DNA from: Symsagittifera roscoffensis
Taxonomy: Eukaryota; Xenacoelomorpha; Acoela; Convolutidae
Direction of reading: 5' to 3'
Assembly: GCF_963678635.1 (NCBI RefSeq)
Contig: NC_087063.1
Coordinates: forward strand, 67,994,727-68,054,726
DNA: 60,000 bases
The translations under genes and the position numbers were made by a program. Shown in pieces: positions 12,601 to 25,278 of the stretch. The notes under the pieces were generated by a model. That model had not been told where the DNA came from and searched no databases. It saw only the letters and a list, made by a program, of their open reading frames with translations. Every line of letters begins with the position of its first letter. Position 1 is the stretch's first letter.

Positions 12601-15600
12601 AAGCCATCAGCTGAGGTAGCTATCTCTCTGTCGGATACCTTGACGCAGACAAAAAGTTTCAAAGAAGTAGAAGAAAGTAGAAGAAACTCAATGAAGTAGA
12701 AGGAAGAAGCAGGCGGTTTGTGAGGGCAAAGCCACCAGCTGAGGTAGCTATCTCTCTGTTGGATACCTTGGCGCAGACAAAAAGTTTCGATGAAGTAGAA
12801 GAAAGTAGAAGAAACTCACTGAATTAGAAGAAAGAAGCAGGCGGTTTGTGAGGCCAAAGCCACCAGCTGAGGTAGCTATCTCTCTGTCGGATACCTTGAC
12901 GCAGACAAAAAGTTTCAATGAAGTAGAAGAAAGTAGAAGAAACTCAATGAAGTAGAAGAACGAAGCAGGCGGTTTGTGAGGGCAAACCCACCAGCTGATG
13001 TAGCTATTCTCTGTCGGATACCTTGACGCAGACAAAAAGTTTCAATGAAATAGAAGAAAGTAAAAGAAACTCAATGAAGTATAAGAAAGAAGCAGACAGT
13101 TTATGAGGTCACAGCCACCAGCTGATGTAGCTATCTCTCTGTCGGATACCTTGGCGCAGACAAAAAGTTTCAATGAAGTAGAAGAAAGTAGAAGAAACTC
13201 ACTGAATTAGAAGAAAGAAGCTGGCGGTTTGTGAGGCCAAAGCCACCAGCTGACGTAGCTGTCTCTATGTCGGAGCCGGAAACCTTGACGCAGACAAAAA
13301 GTTTTAATGAAGTAGAAGAAAGTAGAAGAAACTCAATGAAGTAGAAGAAAGAAGCAGGCGGTTTGTGAGGCCAAAGCCACCAGCTGAGGTAGCTATCTCT
13401 CTGTCGGATACCTTGACGCAGACAAAAAGTTTCAATGAAGTAGAAGAAAGTAGAAGAAACTCAATGAAGTAGAAGAAAGAAGCAGGCGGTTTGTGAGGCC
13501 AAAGCCACCAGCTGAGGTAGCTATCTCTCTGTCGGATACCTTGACGCAGACAAAAAGTTTCAAAGAAGTAGAAGAAAGTAGAAGAAACTCAATGAAGTAG
13601 AAGGAAGAAGCAGGCGGTTTGTGAGGGCAAACCCACCAGCTGATGTAGCTATTCTCTGTCGGATACCTTGACGCAGACAAAAAGTTTCAATGAAATAGAA
13701 GAAAGTAGAAGAAACTCAATGATGTAGAAGAACGATGCAGGCGGTTTGTGAGGCCAAAGCCACCAGCTGTGGTAGCTATCTCTCTGTCGGATACCTTGGC
13801 GCAGACAAAAAGTTTCAATGAAGTAGAAGAAAGTAGAAGAAACTCACTGAATTAGAAGAAAGAAGCTGGCGGTTTGTGAGGCCAAAGCCACCAGCTGACG
13901 TAGCTATCTCTATGTCGGAGTCGGAAACCTTGACGCAGACAAAAAGTTTTAATGAAGTAGAAGAAAGTAGTAGAAACTCAATGAAGTAGAAGAAAGAAGC
14001 AGGCGGTTTGTGAGGCCAAAGCCACCAGCTGAGGTAGCTATCTCTCTGTCGGATACCTTGACGCAGACAAAAAGTTTCAATGAAGTAGAAGAAAGTAGAA
14101 GAAACTCAATGAAGTAGAAGAACGAAGCAGGCGGTTTGTGAGGCCAAAGCCACCAGCTGTGGTAGCTATCTCTCTGTCGGATACCTTGGCGCAGACAAAA
14201 AGTTTCAATGAAGTAGAAGAAAGTAGATGAAACTCACTGAAGTAGAAGAAAGAAGCTGGCGGTTTGTGAGGCCAAAGCCACCAGCTGACGTAGCTGTCTC
14301 TATGTCGGAGCCGGAAACCTTGACGCAGACAAAAAGTTTTAATGAAGTAGAAGAAAGTAGAAGAAACTCAATGAAGTAGAAGAAAGAAGCAGGCGGTTTG
14401 TGAGGCCAAAGCCACCAGCTGAGGTAGCTATCTCTCTGTCGGATACCTTGACGCAGACAAAAAGTTTCAATGAAGTAGAAGAAAGTAGAAGAAACTCAAT
14501 GAAGTAGAAGAAAGAAGCAGGCGGTTTGTGAGGCCAAAGCCACCAGCTGAGGTAGCTATCTCTCTGTCGGATACCTTCTCTGTCGGATACCTTGACGCAG
14601 ACAAAAAGTTTCAAAGAAGTAGAAGAAAGTAGAAGAAACTCAATGAAGTAGAAGGAAGAAGCAGGCGGTTTGTGAGGGCAAAGCCACCAGCTGAGGTAGC
14701 TATCTCTCTGTTGGATACCTTGGCGCAGACAAAAAGTTTCGATGAAGTAGAAGAAAGTAGAAGAAACTCACTGAATTAGAAGAAAGAAGCAGGCGGTTTG
14801 TGAGGCCAAAGCCACCAGCTGAGGTAGCTATCTCTCTGTCGGATACCTTGACGCAGACAAAAAGTTTCAATGAAGTAGAAGAAAGTAGAAGAAACTCAAT
14901 GAAGTAGAAGAACGAAGCAGGCGGTTTGTGAGGCCAAAGCCACCAGCTGTGGTAGCTATCTCTCTGTCGGATACCTTGGCGCAGACAAAAAGTTTCAATG
15001 AAGTAGAAGAAAGTAGATGAAACTCACTGAAGTAGAAGAAAGAAGCTGGCGGTTTGTGAGGCCAAAGCCACCAGCTGACGTAGCTGTCTCTATGTCGGAG
15101 CCGGAAACCTTGACGCAGACAAAAAGTTTTAATGAAGTAGAAGAAAGTAGAAGAAACTCAATGAAGTAGAAGAAAGAAGCAGGCGGTTTGTGAGGCCAAA
15201 GCCACCAGCTGAGGTAGCTATCTCTCTGTCGGATACCTTGACGCAGACAAAAAGTTTCAATGAAGTAGAAGAAAGTAGAAGAAACTCAATGAAGTAGAAG
15301 AAAGAAGCAGGCGGTTTGTGAGGCCAAAGCCACCAGCTGAGGTAGCTATCTCTCTGTCGGATACCTTGACGCAGACAAAAAGTTTCAAAGAAGTAGAAGA
15401 AAGTATAAGAAACTCAATGAAGTAGAAGGAAGAAGCAGGCGGTTTGTGAGGGCAAACCCACCAGCTGATGTAGCTATTCTCTGTCGGATACCTTGACGCA
15501 GACAAAAAGTTTCAATGAAATAGAAGAAAGTAAAAGAAACTCAATGAAGTATAAGAAAGAAGCAGACAGTTTATGAGGTCACAGCCACCAGCTGATGTAG

Positions 15601-18600
15601 CTATCTCTCTGTCGGATACCTTGGCGCAGACAAAAAGTTTCAATGAAGTAGAAGAAAGTAGAAGAAACTCACTGAATTAGAAGAAAGAAGCTGGCGGTTT
15701 GTGAGGCCAAAGCCACCAGCTGACGTAGCTGTCTCTATGTCGGAGCCGGAAACCTTGACGCAGACAAAAAGTTTTAATGAAGTAGAAGAAAGTAGAAGAA
15801 ACTCAATGAAGTAGAAGAAAGAAGCAGGCGGTTTTTGAGGCCAAAGCCACCAGCTGAGGTAGCTATCTCTCTGTCGGATACCTTGACGCAGACAAAAAGT
15901 TTCAATGAAGTAGAAGAAAGTAGAAGAAACTCAATGAAGTAGAAGAAAGAAGCAGGCGGTTTGTGAGGCCAAAGCCACCAGCTGTGGTAGCTATCTCTCT
16001 GTCGGATACCTTGGCGCAGACAAAAAGTTTCAATGAAGTAGAAGAAAGTAGAAGAAATTCACTGAATTAGAAGAAAGAAGTTGGCGGTTTGTGAGGCCAG
16101 AGCCACCAGCTGACGTAGCTATCTCTATGTCGGAGTCGGAAACCTTGACGCAGACAAAAAGTTTTAATGAAGTAGAAGAAAGTAGAAGAAACTCAATGAA
16201 GTAGAAGAAAGAAGCAGGCGGTTTGTGAGGCCAAAGCCACCAGCTGAGGTAGCTATCTCTCTGTCGGATACCTTGACGCAGACAAAAAGTTTCAATGAAG
16301 TAGAAGAAAGTAGAAGAAACTCAATGAAGTAGAAGAACGAAGCAGGCGGTTTGTGAGGCCAAAGCCACCAGCTGTGACAGCTATCTCTCTGTCGGATACC
16401 TTGGCGCAGACAAAAAGTTTCAATGAAGTAGAAGAAAGTAGATGAAACTCACTGAAGTAGAAGAAAGAAGCAGGCGGTTTGTGAGGCCAAAGCCACCAGC
16501 TGACGTAGCTGTCTCTATGTCGGAGCCGGAAACCTTGACGCAGACAAAAAGTTTTAATGAAGTAGAAGAAAGTAGAAGAAACTCAATGAAGTAGAAGAAA
16601 GAAGCAGGCGGTTTGTGAGGCCAAAGCCACCAGCTGAGGTAGCTATCTCTCTGTCGGATACCTTGACGCAGACAAAAAGTTTCAATGAAGTAGAAGAAAG
16701 TAGAAGAAACTCAATGAAGTAGAAGAAAGAAGCAGGCGGTTTGTGAGGCCAAAGCCACCAGCTGACGTAGCTGTCTCTATGTTGGAGCCGGAAACCTTGA
16801 CGCAGACAAAAAGTTTTAATGAAGTAGAAGAAAGTAGAAGAAACTCAATGAAGTAGAAGAAAGAAGCAGGCGGTTTGTGAGGCCAAAGCCACCAGCTGAG
16901 GTAGCTATCTCTCTGTCGGATACCTTGACGCAGACAAAAAGTTTCAATGAAGTAGAAGAAAGTAGAAGAAACTCAATGAAGTAGAAGAAAGAAGCAGGCG
17001 GTTTGTGAGGCCAAAGCCACCAGCTGAGGTAGCTATCTCTCTGTCGGATACCTTGACGCAGACAAAAAGTTTCAAAGAAGTAGAAGAAAGTAGAAGAAAC
17101 TCAATATGAAGTAGAAGGAAGAAGCAGGCGGTTTGTGAGGGCAAACCCACCAGCTGATGTAGCTATTCTCTGTCGGATACCTTGACGCAGACAAAAAGTT
17201 TCAATGAAATAGAAGAAAGTAAAAGAAACTCAATGAAGTATAAGAAAGAAGCAGACAGTTTATGAGGTCACAGCCACCAGCTGATGTAGCTATCTCTCTG
17301 TCGGATACCTTGGCGCAGACAAAAAGTTTCAATGAAGTAGAAGAAAGTAGAAGAAACTCACTGAATTAGAAGAAAGAAGCTGGCGGTTTGTGAGGCCAAA
17401 GCCACCAGCTGACGTAGCTGTCTCTATGTCGGAGCCGGAAACCTTGACGCAGACAAAAAGTTTTAATGAAGTAGAAGAAAGTAGAAGAAACTCAATGAAG
17501 TAGAAGAAAGAAGCAGGCGGTTTGTGAGGCCAAAGCCACCAGCTGAGGTAGCTATCTCTCTGTCGGATACCTTGACGCAGACAAAAAGTTTCAATGAAGT
17601 AGAAGAAAGTAGAAGAAACTCAATGAAGTAGAAGAAAGAAGCAGGCGGTTTGTGAGGCCAAAGCCACCAGCTGAGGTAGCTATCTCTCTGTCGGATACCT
17701 TGACGCAGACAAAAAGTTTCAAAGAAGTAGAAGAAAGTAGAAGAAACTCAATGAAGTAGAAGGAAGAAGCAGGCGGTTTGTGAGGGCAAACCCACCAGCT
17801 GATGTAGCTATTCTCTGTCGGATACCTTGACGCAGACAAAAAGTTTCAATGAAATAGAAGAAAGTAAAAGAAACTCAATGAAGTATAAGAAAGAAGCAGA
17901 CAGTTTATGAGGTCACAGCCACCAGCTGATGTAGCTATCTCTCTGTCGGATACCTTGACGCAGACAAAAAGTTTCAAAGAAGTAGAAGAAAGTAGAAGAA
18001 ACTCAATGAAGTAGAAGGAAGAAGCAGGCGGTTTGTGAGGGCAAAGCCACCAGCTGAGGTAGCTATCTCTCTGTCGGATACCTTGACGCAGACAAAAAGT
18101 TTCAATGAAGTAGAAGAAAGTAGAAGAAACTCAATGAAGTAGAAGAAAGAAGCAGGCGGTTTATGAGTCCAAAGCCACCAGCTGAGGTAGCTATCTCTCT
18201 GTCGGATACCTTGACGCAGACAAAAAGTTTCAATGAAGTAGAAGAAAGTAGAAGAAACTCAGTGAAGTAGAAGAAAGAAGCAGACAGTTTATGAGGCCAA
18301 AGCCACCACCTGATGGAGCTATCTCTATGTCGGAAACCTTGACGCAGACAAAAAGTTTTAATGAAGTAGAAGAAAGTATAAGAAACTCAATGAAGTAGAA
18401 GAAAGAAGCAGGCGGTTTGTGAGGGTAAAGCCACCAGCTGATGTAGCTATCTCTCTGTCAGATACCTTGACGCAGATAAAAATTTTCAATGAAGAAGAAG
18501 AAAGTAGAAGAAACTCAATGATGTAGAAGAACGATGCAGGCGGTTTGTGAGGCCAAAGCCACCAGCTGTGGTAGCTATCTCTCTGTCGGATACCTTGGCG

Positions 18601-20263
18601 CAGACAAAAAGTTTCAATGAAGTAGAAGAAAGTAGAAGAAACTCACTGAATTAGAAGAAAGAAGCTGGCGGTTTGTGAGGCCAAAGCCACCAGCTGACGT
18701 AGCTATCTCTATGTCGGAGTCGGAAACCTTGACGCAGACAAAAAGTTTTAATGAAGTAGAAGAAAGTAGTAGAAACTCAATGAAGTAGAAGAAAGAAGCA
18801 GGCGGTTTGTGATGCCAAAGCCACCAGCTGAGGTAGCTATCTCTCTGTTGGATACCTTGGCGCAGACAAAAAGTTTCGATGAAGTAGAAGAAAGTAGAAG
18901 AAACTCACTGAAATAGAAGAAAGAAGCTGGCGGTTTGTGAGGCCAAAGCCACCAGTTGACGTAGCTATCTCTATGTCGGAGTCGGAAACCTTGACGCAGA
19001 CAAAAAGTTTCAATGAAGTAGAAGAAAGTAGAAGAAACTCACTGAATTAGAAGAAAGAAGCAGGCGGTTTGTGAGGCCAAAGCCACCAGCTGAGGTAGCT
19101 ATCTCTCTGTCGGATACCTTGACGCAGACAAAAAGTTTCAATGAAGTAGAAGAAAGTAGAAGAAACTCAATGAAGTAGAAGAACGAAGCAGGCGGTTTGT
19201 GAGGCCAAAGCCACCAGCTGTGGTAGCTATCTCTCTGTTGGATACCTTGGCGCAGACAAAAAGTTTCAATGAAGTAGAAGAAAGTAGATGAAACTCACTG
19301 AAGTAGAAGAAAGAAGCTGGCGGTTTGTGAGGCCAAAGCCACCAGCTGACGTAGCTGTCTCTATGTCGGAGCCGGAAACCTTGACGCAGACAAAAAGTTT
19401 TAATGAAGTAGAAGAAAGTAGAAGAAACTCAATGAAGCAGAAGAAAGAAGCAGGCGGTTTGTGAGGCCAAAGCCACCAGCTGAGGTAGCTATCTCTCTGT
19501 CGGATACCTTGACGCAGACAAAAAGTTTCAAAGAAGTAGAAGAAAGTAGAAGAAACTCAATGAAGTAGAAGGAAGAAGCAGGCGGTTTGTGAGGGCAAAC
19601 CCACCAGCTGATGTAGCTATTCTCTGTCGGATACCTTGACGCAGACAAAAAGTTTCAATGAAATAGAAGAAAGTAAAAGAAACTCAATGAAGTTTAAGAA
19701 AGAAGCAGACAGTTTATGAGGTCACAGCCACCAGCTGATGTAGCTATCTCTCTGTCGGATACCTTGGCGCAGACAAAAAGTTTCAATGAAGTAGAAGAAA
19801 GTAGAAGAAACTCACTGAATTAGAAGAAAGAAGCTGGCGGTTTGTGAGGCCAAAGCCACCAGCTGACGTAGCTATCTCTATGTCGGAATCGGAAACCTTG
19901 ACGCAGACAAAAAGTTTTAATGAAGTAGAAGAAAGTAGAAGAAACTCAATGAAGTAGAAGAAAGAAGCAGGCGGTTTGTTTGGCCAAAGCCACCAGCTGA
20001 GGTAGCTATCTCTCTGTCGGATACCTTGACGCAGACAAAACGTTTCAATGAAGTAGAAGAAAGTAGAAGAAACTCAATGAAGTAGAAGAAAGAAGCAGGC
20101 GGTTTGTTTGGCCAAAGCCACCAGCTGAGGTAGCTATCTCTCTGTCGGATACCTTGACGCAGACAAAAAGTTTCAAAGAAGTAGAAGAAAGTAGAAGAAA
20201 CTCAATGAAGTAGAAGGAAGACGCAGGCGGTTTGTGAGGCCAAATCCACCAGCTGATGTAGCT
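6685..20263. repeat. Higher-order repeat of about 645 bp (5 monomers) marked by the 127-bp variant
   Basis: The diagnostic 127-bp monomer variant (tattctctgtcgg) begins at 4504, 6685, 7330, 11069, 11714, 13005, 13650, 15475, 17164, 17809, 19618 and 20263. Five neighbouring pairs are exactly 645 bp apart: 6685/7330, 11069/11714, 13005/13650, 17164/17809 and 19618/20263. The 11714-13005 gap is 1,291 bp, about two such units. The other gaps (for example 1,809, 1,825 and 2,181 bp) are not multiples of 645, so the array is a mosaic of differently sized blocks and not one regular higher-order repeat. Confidence 0.8.
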
Positions 20264-22379
20264 ATTCTCTGTCGGATACCTTGAAGCAGACAAAAAGTTT
20301 CATTGAAATAGAAGAAAATATAAGAAACTCAATGAAGTAGAAGAAAGAAGCAGACAGTTTATGAGGTCACAGCCACCAGCTGATGTAGCTATCTCTCTGT
20401 CGGATACCTTGACGCAGACAAAAAGTTTCAATGAAGTAGAAGAAAGTAGAAGAAACTCAATGAAGTAGAAGAAAGAAGCAGGCGGTTTGTGAGGCCAAAT
20501 CCAACAGCTGATATAGCTATTCTCTGTCGGATACCTTGACACAGACAAAAAGTTTTAATGAAGTAGAAGAAAGTAGAAGAAACTCAATGATGTAGAAGAA
20601 CGAAGCAGGCGGTTTGTGATGCCAATGCCACCAGCTTTGGTAGCTATCTCTCTGTCGGATACCTTGGCGCAGATAAAAAGTTTCAATGAAGTAGAAGAAA
20701 GTAGAAGAAACTCACTGAATTAGAAGAAAGAAGCTGGCGGTTTGTGAGGCCAAAGCCACCAGCTGACGTAGCTATCTCTATGTCGGAGTCGCAAACCTTG
20801 AAGCAGACAAAACGTTTTAATGAAGTAGAAGAAAGTAGAAGAAACTCAATGAAGTAGAAGAAAGAAGCAGGCGGTTTGTGATGCCAATGCCACCAGCTTT
20901 GGTAGCTATCTCTCTGTCGGATACCTTGGCGCAGATAAAAAGTTTCAATGAAGTAGAAGAAAGTAGAAGAAACTCAATGAAGTAGAAGAAAGAAGCAGAC
21001 AGTTTATGAGGTCAAAACCACCAGCTGATGTAGCTATCTCTATGTCGGAGTCGGAAACCTTGAAGCAGACAAACGTTTTAATGAAGTAGAAGAAAGTAGA
21101 AGAAACTCAATGAAGTAGAAGAAAGAAGCAGGCGGTTTGTGAGGCCAAAGCCACCAGCTGAGGTAGCTATCTCTCTGTCGGATACCTTGACGCAGACGAA
21201 AAGTTTCAATGAAGTAGAAGAAAGTAAAAGAAACTCAATGAAGTAGAAGAAAGAAGCAGACAGTTTATGAGGTCAAAACCACCAGCTGATGTAGCTATCT
21301 CTATGTCGGAGTCGGAAACCTTGAAGCAGACAAAACGTTTTAATGAAGTAGAAGAAAGTAGAAGAAACTCAATGAAGTAGAAGAAAGAAGCAGGCGGTTT
21401 GTGAGGCCAAAGCCACCAGCTGAGGTAGCTATCTCTCTGTCGGATACCTTGACGCAGACGAAAAGTTTCAATGAAGTAGAAGAAAGTAGAAGAAACTCAA
21501 TGAAGTAGAAGAAAGAAGCAGGCGGTTTGTGAGGCCAAAGCCACCAGCTGAGGTAGCTATCTCTCTGTCGGATACCTTGACACAGACAAAAAGTTTCAAG
21601 GAAGTAGAAGAAAGTAGAAGAAACTCAATGAAGTAGAAGGAAGAAGCAGGCGTTTTGTGAGGCCAAATCCACCAGCTGATGTAGCTATTCTCTGTCGGAT
21701 ACCTTGACGCAGACAAAAAGTTTCAATGAAGTAGAAGAAAGTAAAAGAAACTCAAGGAAGTAGAAGAAAGAAGCAGACAGTTTATGAGGCCAAAGCCACC
21801 AGCTGATGTAGCTATCTCTATGTCGGAAACCTTGACGCAGACAAAAATTTTAATGAAGTAGAAGAAAGTAGAAGAAACTCAATGAAGTAGAAGAAAGAAG
21901 CAGGCGGTTTGTGAGGCTAAAGCCACCAGCTGATGTAGCTATCTCTCTGTCAGATACCTTGACGCAGATAAAAAATTTCAATGAATTAGAAAAAATTAGA
22001 AGAAACTCAATTATGTAGAAGAACGAAGCAGGCGGTTTGTGAGGCCAAAGCCACCAGCTGTGGTAGCTATCTCTCTTTCGGATACCTTGGCGCAGACAAA
22101 AAGTTTCAATGAAGTAGAAGAAAGTAGAAGAAACTCACTGAATTAGAAAAAAAGAAGCTGGCGGTTTGTGAGGCCAAAGCCACCAGCTGACGTAGCTATC
22201 TCTATGTCGGAGTCGGAAACCTTGACGCTGACAAAAAGTTTTAATGAAGTAGAAGAAAGTAGAAGAAAGAAGCAGGCGGTTTGTGAGGCCAAAGCCACCA
22301 GCTGAGGTAGCTATCTCTCTGTCGGATACCTTGATGCAGACAAAAAGTTTCAATGAAGTAGAAGAAAGTAGAAGAAACT

Positions 22380-24424
22380 CAATGAAGAAGAAGAAAGAAG
22401 CAGGCGGTTTGTGAGGCCAAAGCCACCAGCTGAGGTAGCTATCTCTCTGTCGGATACCTTGATGCAGACAAAAAGTTTCAATGAAGTAGAAGAATGTAGA
22501 AGAAACTCAATGAAGTAGAAGAAAGAAGCAGGCGGTTTGTGAGGTCAAAGCCACCAGCTGAGGTAGCTATCTCTCCGTCGGATGACTTGACGCAGACAAA
22601 AAGTTTCAATGAAGTAGAAGAAAGTAGAAGATACTCATTGATGTAGAAGAACGAAGCAGGCGGTTTGTGAGGCCAAAGCCACCAGCTGAGGTAGCTATCT
22701 CTCTGTCGGATACCTTGATGCAGACAAAACGTTTCAATGAAGTAGAAGAAAGTAGAAGAAACTCAATGAAGTAGAAGAAAGAAGCAGGCGGTTTGTGAGG
22801 CCAAAGCCACCAGCTGAGGTAGCTATCTCTCTGTCGGATACCTTGATGCAGACAAAAAGTTTCAATGAAGTAGAAGAAAGTAGAAGAAACTCAATGAAGT
22901 AGAAGTAAGAAGCAGGCGGTTTGTGAGGCCAAAGCCACCAGCTGAGGTAGCTATCTCTCTGTCGGATACCTTGATGCAGACAAAAAGTTTCAATGAAGTA
23001 GAAGAAAGTAGAAGAAACTCAATGAAGTAGAAGAAAGAAGCAGGCGGTTTGTGAGGCCAAAGCCACCAGCTGAGGTAGCTATCTCTCTGTCGGATGACTT
23101 GACGCAGACAAAAAGTTTCAATGAAGTAGAAGAAAGTAGAAGATACTCATTGATGTAGAAGAACGAAGCAGGCGGTTTGTGATGCCAAAGCCACCAGCTG
23201 TGGTAGCTATCTATCTGTCGGATACCTTGGCGCAGAAAAAAAGCTTCAATGAAGAAGAAGAAAGTAGAAGAAACTCACTGAATTAGAAGAAAGAAGCAGG
23301 CGGTTTGTGAGGCCAAAGCCACCAGCAGAGGTAGCTTTCTCTATGTCGGAAACCTTGACGGAGACAAAAAGTTTCAATGAAGTAGAAGAAAGTAGAAGAA
23401 ACTCAATGAAGTAGAAGAAAGAAGCAGGCGGTTTGTGAGGCCAAAGCCACCAGCTGAGGTAGCTATCTCTCTGTCGGATACCTTGATGCAGACAAAAAGT
23501 TTCAATGAAGTAGAAGAATGTAGAAGAAACTCAATGAAGTAGAAGAAAGAAGCAGGCGGTTTGTGAGGTCAAAGCCACCCGCTGAGGTAGCTATCTCTCT
23601 GTCGGATGACTTGACGCAGACAAAAAGTTTCAATGAAGTAGAAGAAAGTAGAAGATACTCATTGATGTAGAAGAACGAAGCAGGCGGTTTGTGAGGCCAA
23701 AGCCACCAGCTGAGGTAGCTATCTCTCTGTCGGATACCTTGATGCAGACAAAAAATTTCAATGAAGTAGAAGAAAGTAGAAGAAACTCAATGAAGTAGAA
23801 GAAAGAAGCAGGCGGTTTGTGAGGCCAAAGCCACCAGCTGAGGTAGCTATCTCTCTGTCGGATACCTTGATGCAGACAAAAAGTTTCAATGAAGTAGAAG
23901 AAAGTAGAAGAAACTCAATGAAGTAGAAGTAAGAAGCAGGCGGTTTGTGAGGCCAAAGCCACCAGCTGAGGTAGCTATCTCTCTGTCGGATACCTTGATG
24001 CAGACAAAAAGTTTCAATGAAGTAGAAGAAAGTAGAAGAAACTCAATGAAGTAGAAGAAAGAAGCAGGCGGTTTGTGAGGCCAAAGCCACCAGCTGAGGT
24101 AGCTATCTCTCTGTCGGATGACTTGACGCAGACAAAAAGTTTCAATGAAGTAGAAGAAAGTAGAAGATACTCATTGATGTAGAAGAACGAAGCAGGCGGT
24201 TTGTGATGCCAAAGCCACCAGCTGTGGTAGCTATCTATCTGTCGGATACCTTGGCGCAGAAAAAAAGCTTCAATGAAGAAGAAGAAAGTAGAAGAAACTC
24301 ACTGAATTAGAAGAAAGAAGCAGGCGGTTTGTGAGGCCAAAGCCACCAGCAGAGGTAGCTTTCTCTATGTCGGAAACCTTGACGGAGACAAAAAGTTTTA
24401 ATGAAGTAGAAGAAAGTAGAAGAA
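22380..24424. repeat. 1,024-bp (8-monomer) direct duplication inside the satellite
   Basis: Several private variants recur exactly 1,024 bp apart: gaatgtagaag at 22,492 and 23,516; agaagtaaga at 22,901 and 23,925; aagcttc at 23,241 and 24,265; and accagcagag at 23,321 and 24,345. The gatgacttgacg variant occurs at 22,581, 23,093, 23,605 and 24,117, each 512 bp (4 monomers) from the next. This part therefore consists of a recent tandem duplication of eight monomers, itself built from a four-monomer block. Similarity of the two copies in this phase is lost by about 24,424. Confidence 0.85.
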
Positions 24425-25278
24425 ACTCAATGAAGTAGAAGAAAGAATCAGGCGGTTTGTGAGGCCAAAGCCACCAGCTGGTGTAGCTATCTCTCTGTCA
24501 GATACCTTGACGCAGATAAAAAGTTTCAATGAAGTAGAAGAAAGTAGAAGAAACTCAATGATGTAGAAGAACGAAGCCGGCGGTTTGTGAGGCCAAAGCC
24601 ACCAGCTGTGGTAGCTATCTCTCTGTCGGATACCTTGGCGCAGACAAAAAGTTTCAATGAAGTAGAAGAAAGTAGAAGAAACTCACTGAATTAGAAGAAA
24701 GAAGCTGGCGGTTTGTGAGGCCAAAGCCACCAGCTGACGTAGCTATCTCTCTGTCGGATACCTTGACGCAGACAAAAAGTTTCAATGAAGTAGAAGAAAG
24801 TAGAAGATACTCAATGATGTAGAAGAACGAAGCAGGCGGTTTGTGATGCCAAAGCCACCAGCTGTGGTAGCTATCTATCTGTCGGATACCTTGGCGCAGA
24901 CAAAAAGTTTCAATGAAGAAGAAGAAAGTAGAAGAAACTCACTGAATTAGAAGAAAGAAGCAGGCGGTTTGTGAGGCCAAAGCCACCAGCTGTGGTAGCT
25001 ATCTCTCTGTCGGATACCTTGGCGCAGACAAAAAGTTTCAATGAAGTAGAAGAAAGTAGAAGAAACTCAATGATGTAGAAGAACGAAGCAGCGGTTTGTG
25101 AGGCCAAAGCCACCAGCTGTGGTAGCTATCTCTCTGTCGGATACCTTGGCGCAGACAAAAAGTTTCAATGATGTAGAAGAAAGTAGAAGAAACTCACTGA
25201 TTTAGAAGAAAGAAGCTGGCGGTTTGTGAGGCCAAAGCCACCAGCTGACGTAGCTATCTCTCTGTCGGATAACTTGAC

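Larger units (their letters stand above)
1..25278. repeat. 128-bp tandem satellite array (about 197 monomers)
   Basis: The same unit repeats head to tail with no interruption from base 1 to about 25,278, so the array continues off the left edge. The common monomer is 128 bp. A 127-bp variant lacks one base in the motif reading tattctctgtcgg, and variants of about 134 bp read gtcggagtcggaaacc. Each monomer has a purine-rich half built of gaagtagaagaaa motifs and a mixed half containing ggcggtttgtgagg, the PvuII palindrome CAGCTG and gtcggatacc. Divergence among monomers is low. The last unit breaks off at the sequence ataacttgaca near 25,278. There is no sign of coding function: open frames on the minus strand span only about two monomers and start at non-ATG codons. 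A centromeric or heterochromatic role is possible but is inference. Confidence 0.98.

Noticed and set aside
1700-25113. Seventeen minus-strand open frames of 67-95 codons in the satellite, with near-identical products
   Set aside because: They span about two monomers, start at TTG or other non-ATG codons, have no neighbouring regulatory context, and follow directly from the repeat sequence. The recurrence is due to the repeat, not to selection on protein.
1-25278. CRISPR array
   Set aside because: Units are contiguous and similar throughout, with no constant-repeat/variable-spacer alternation, and the context is eukaryotic.
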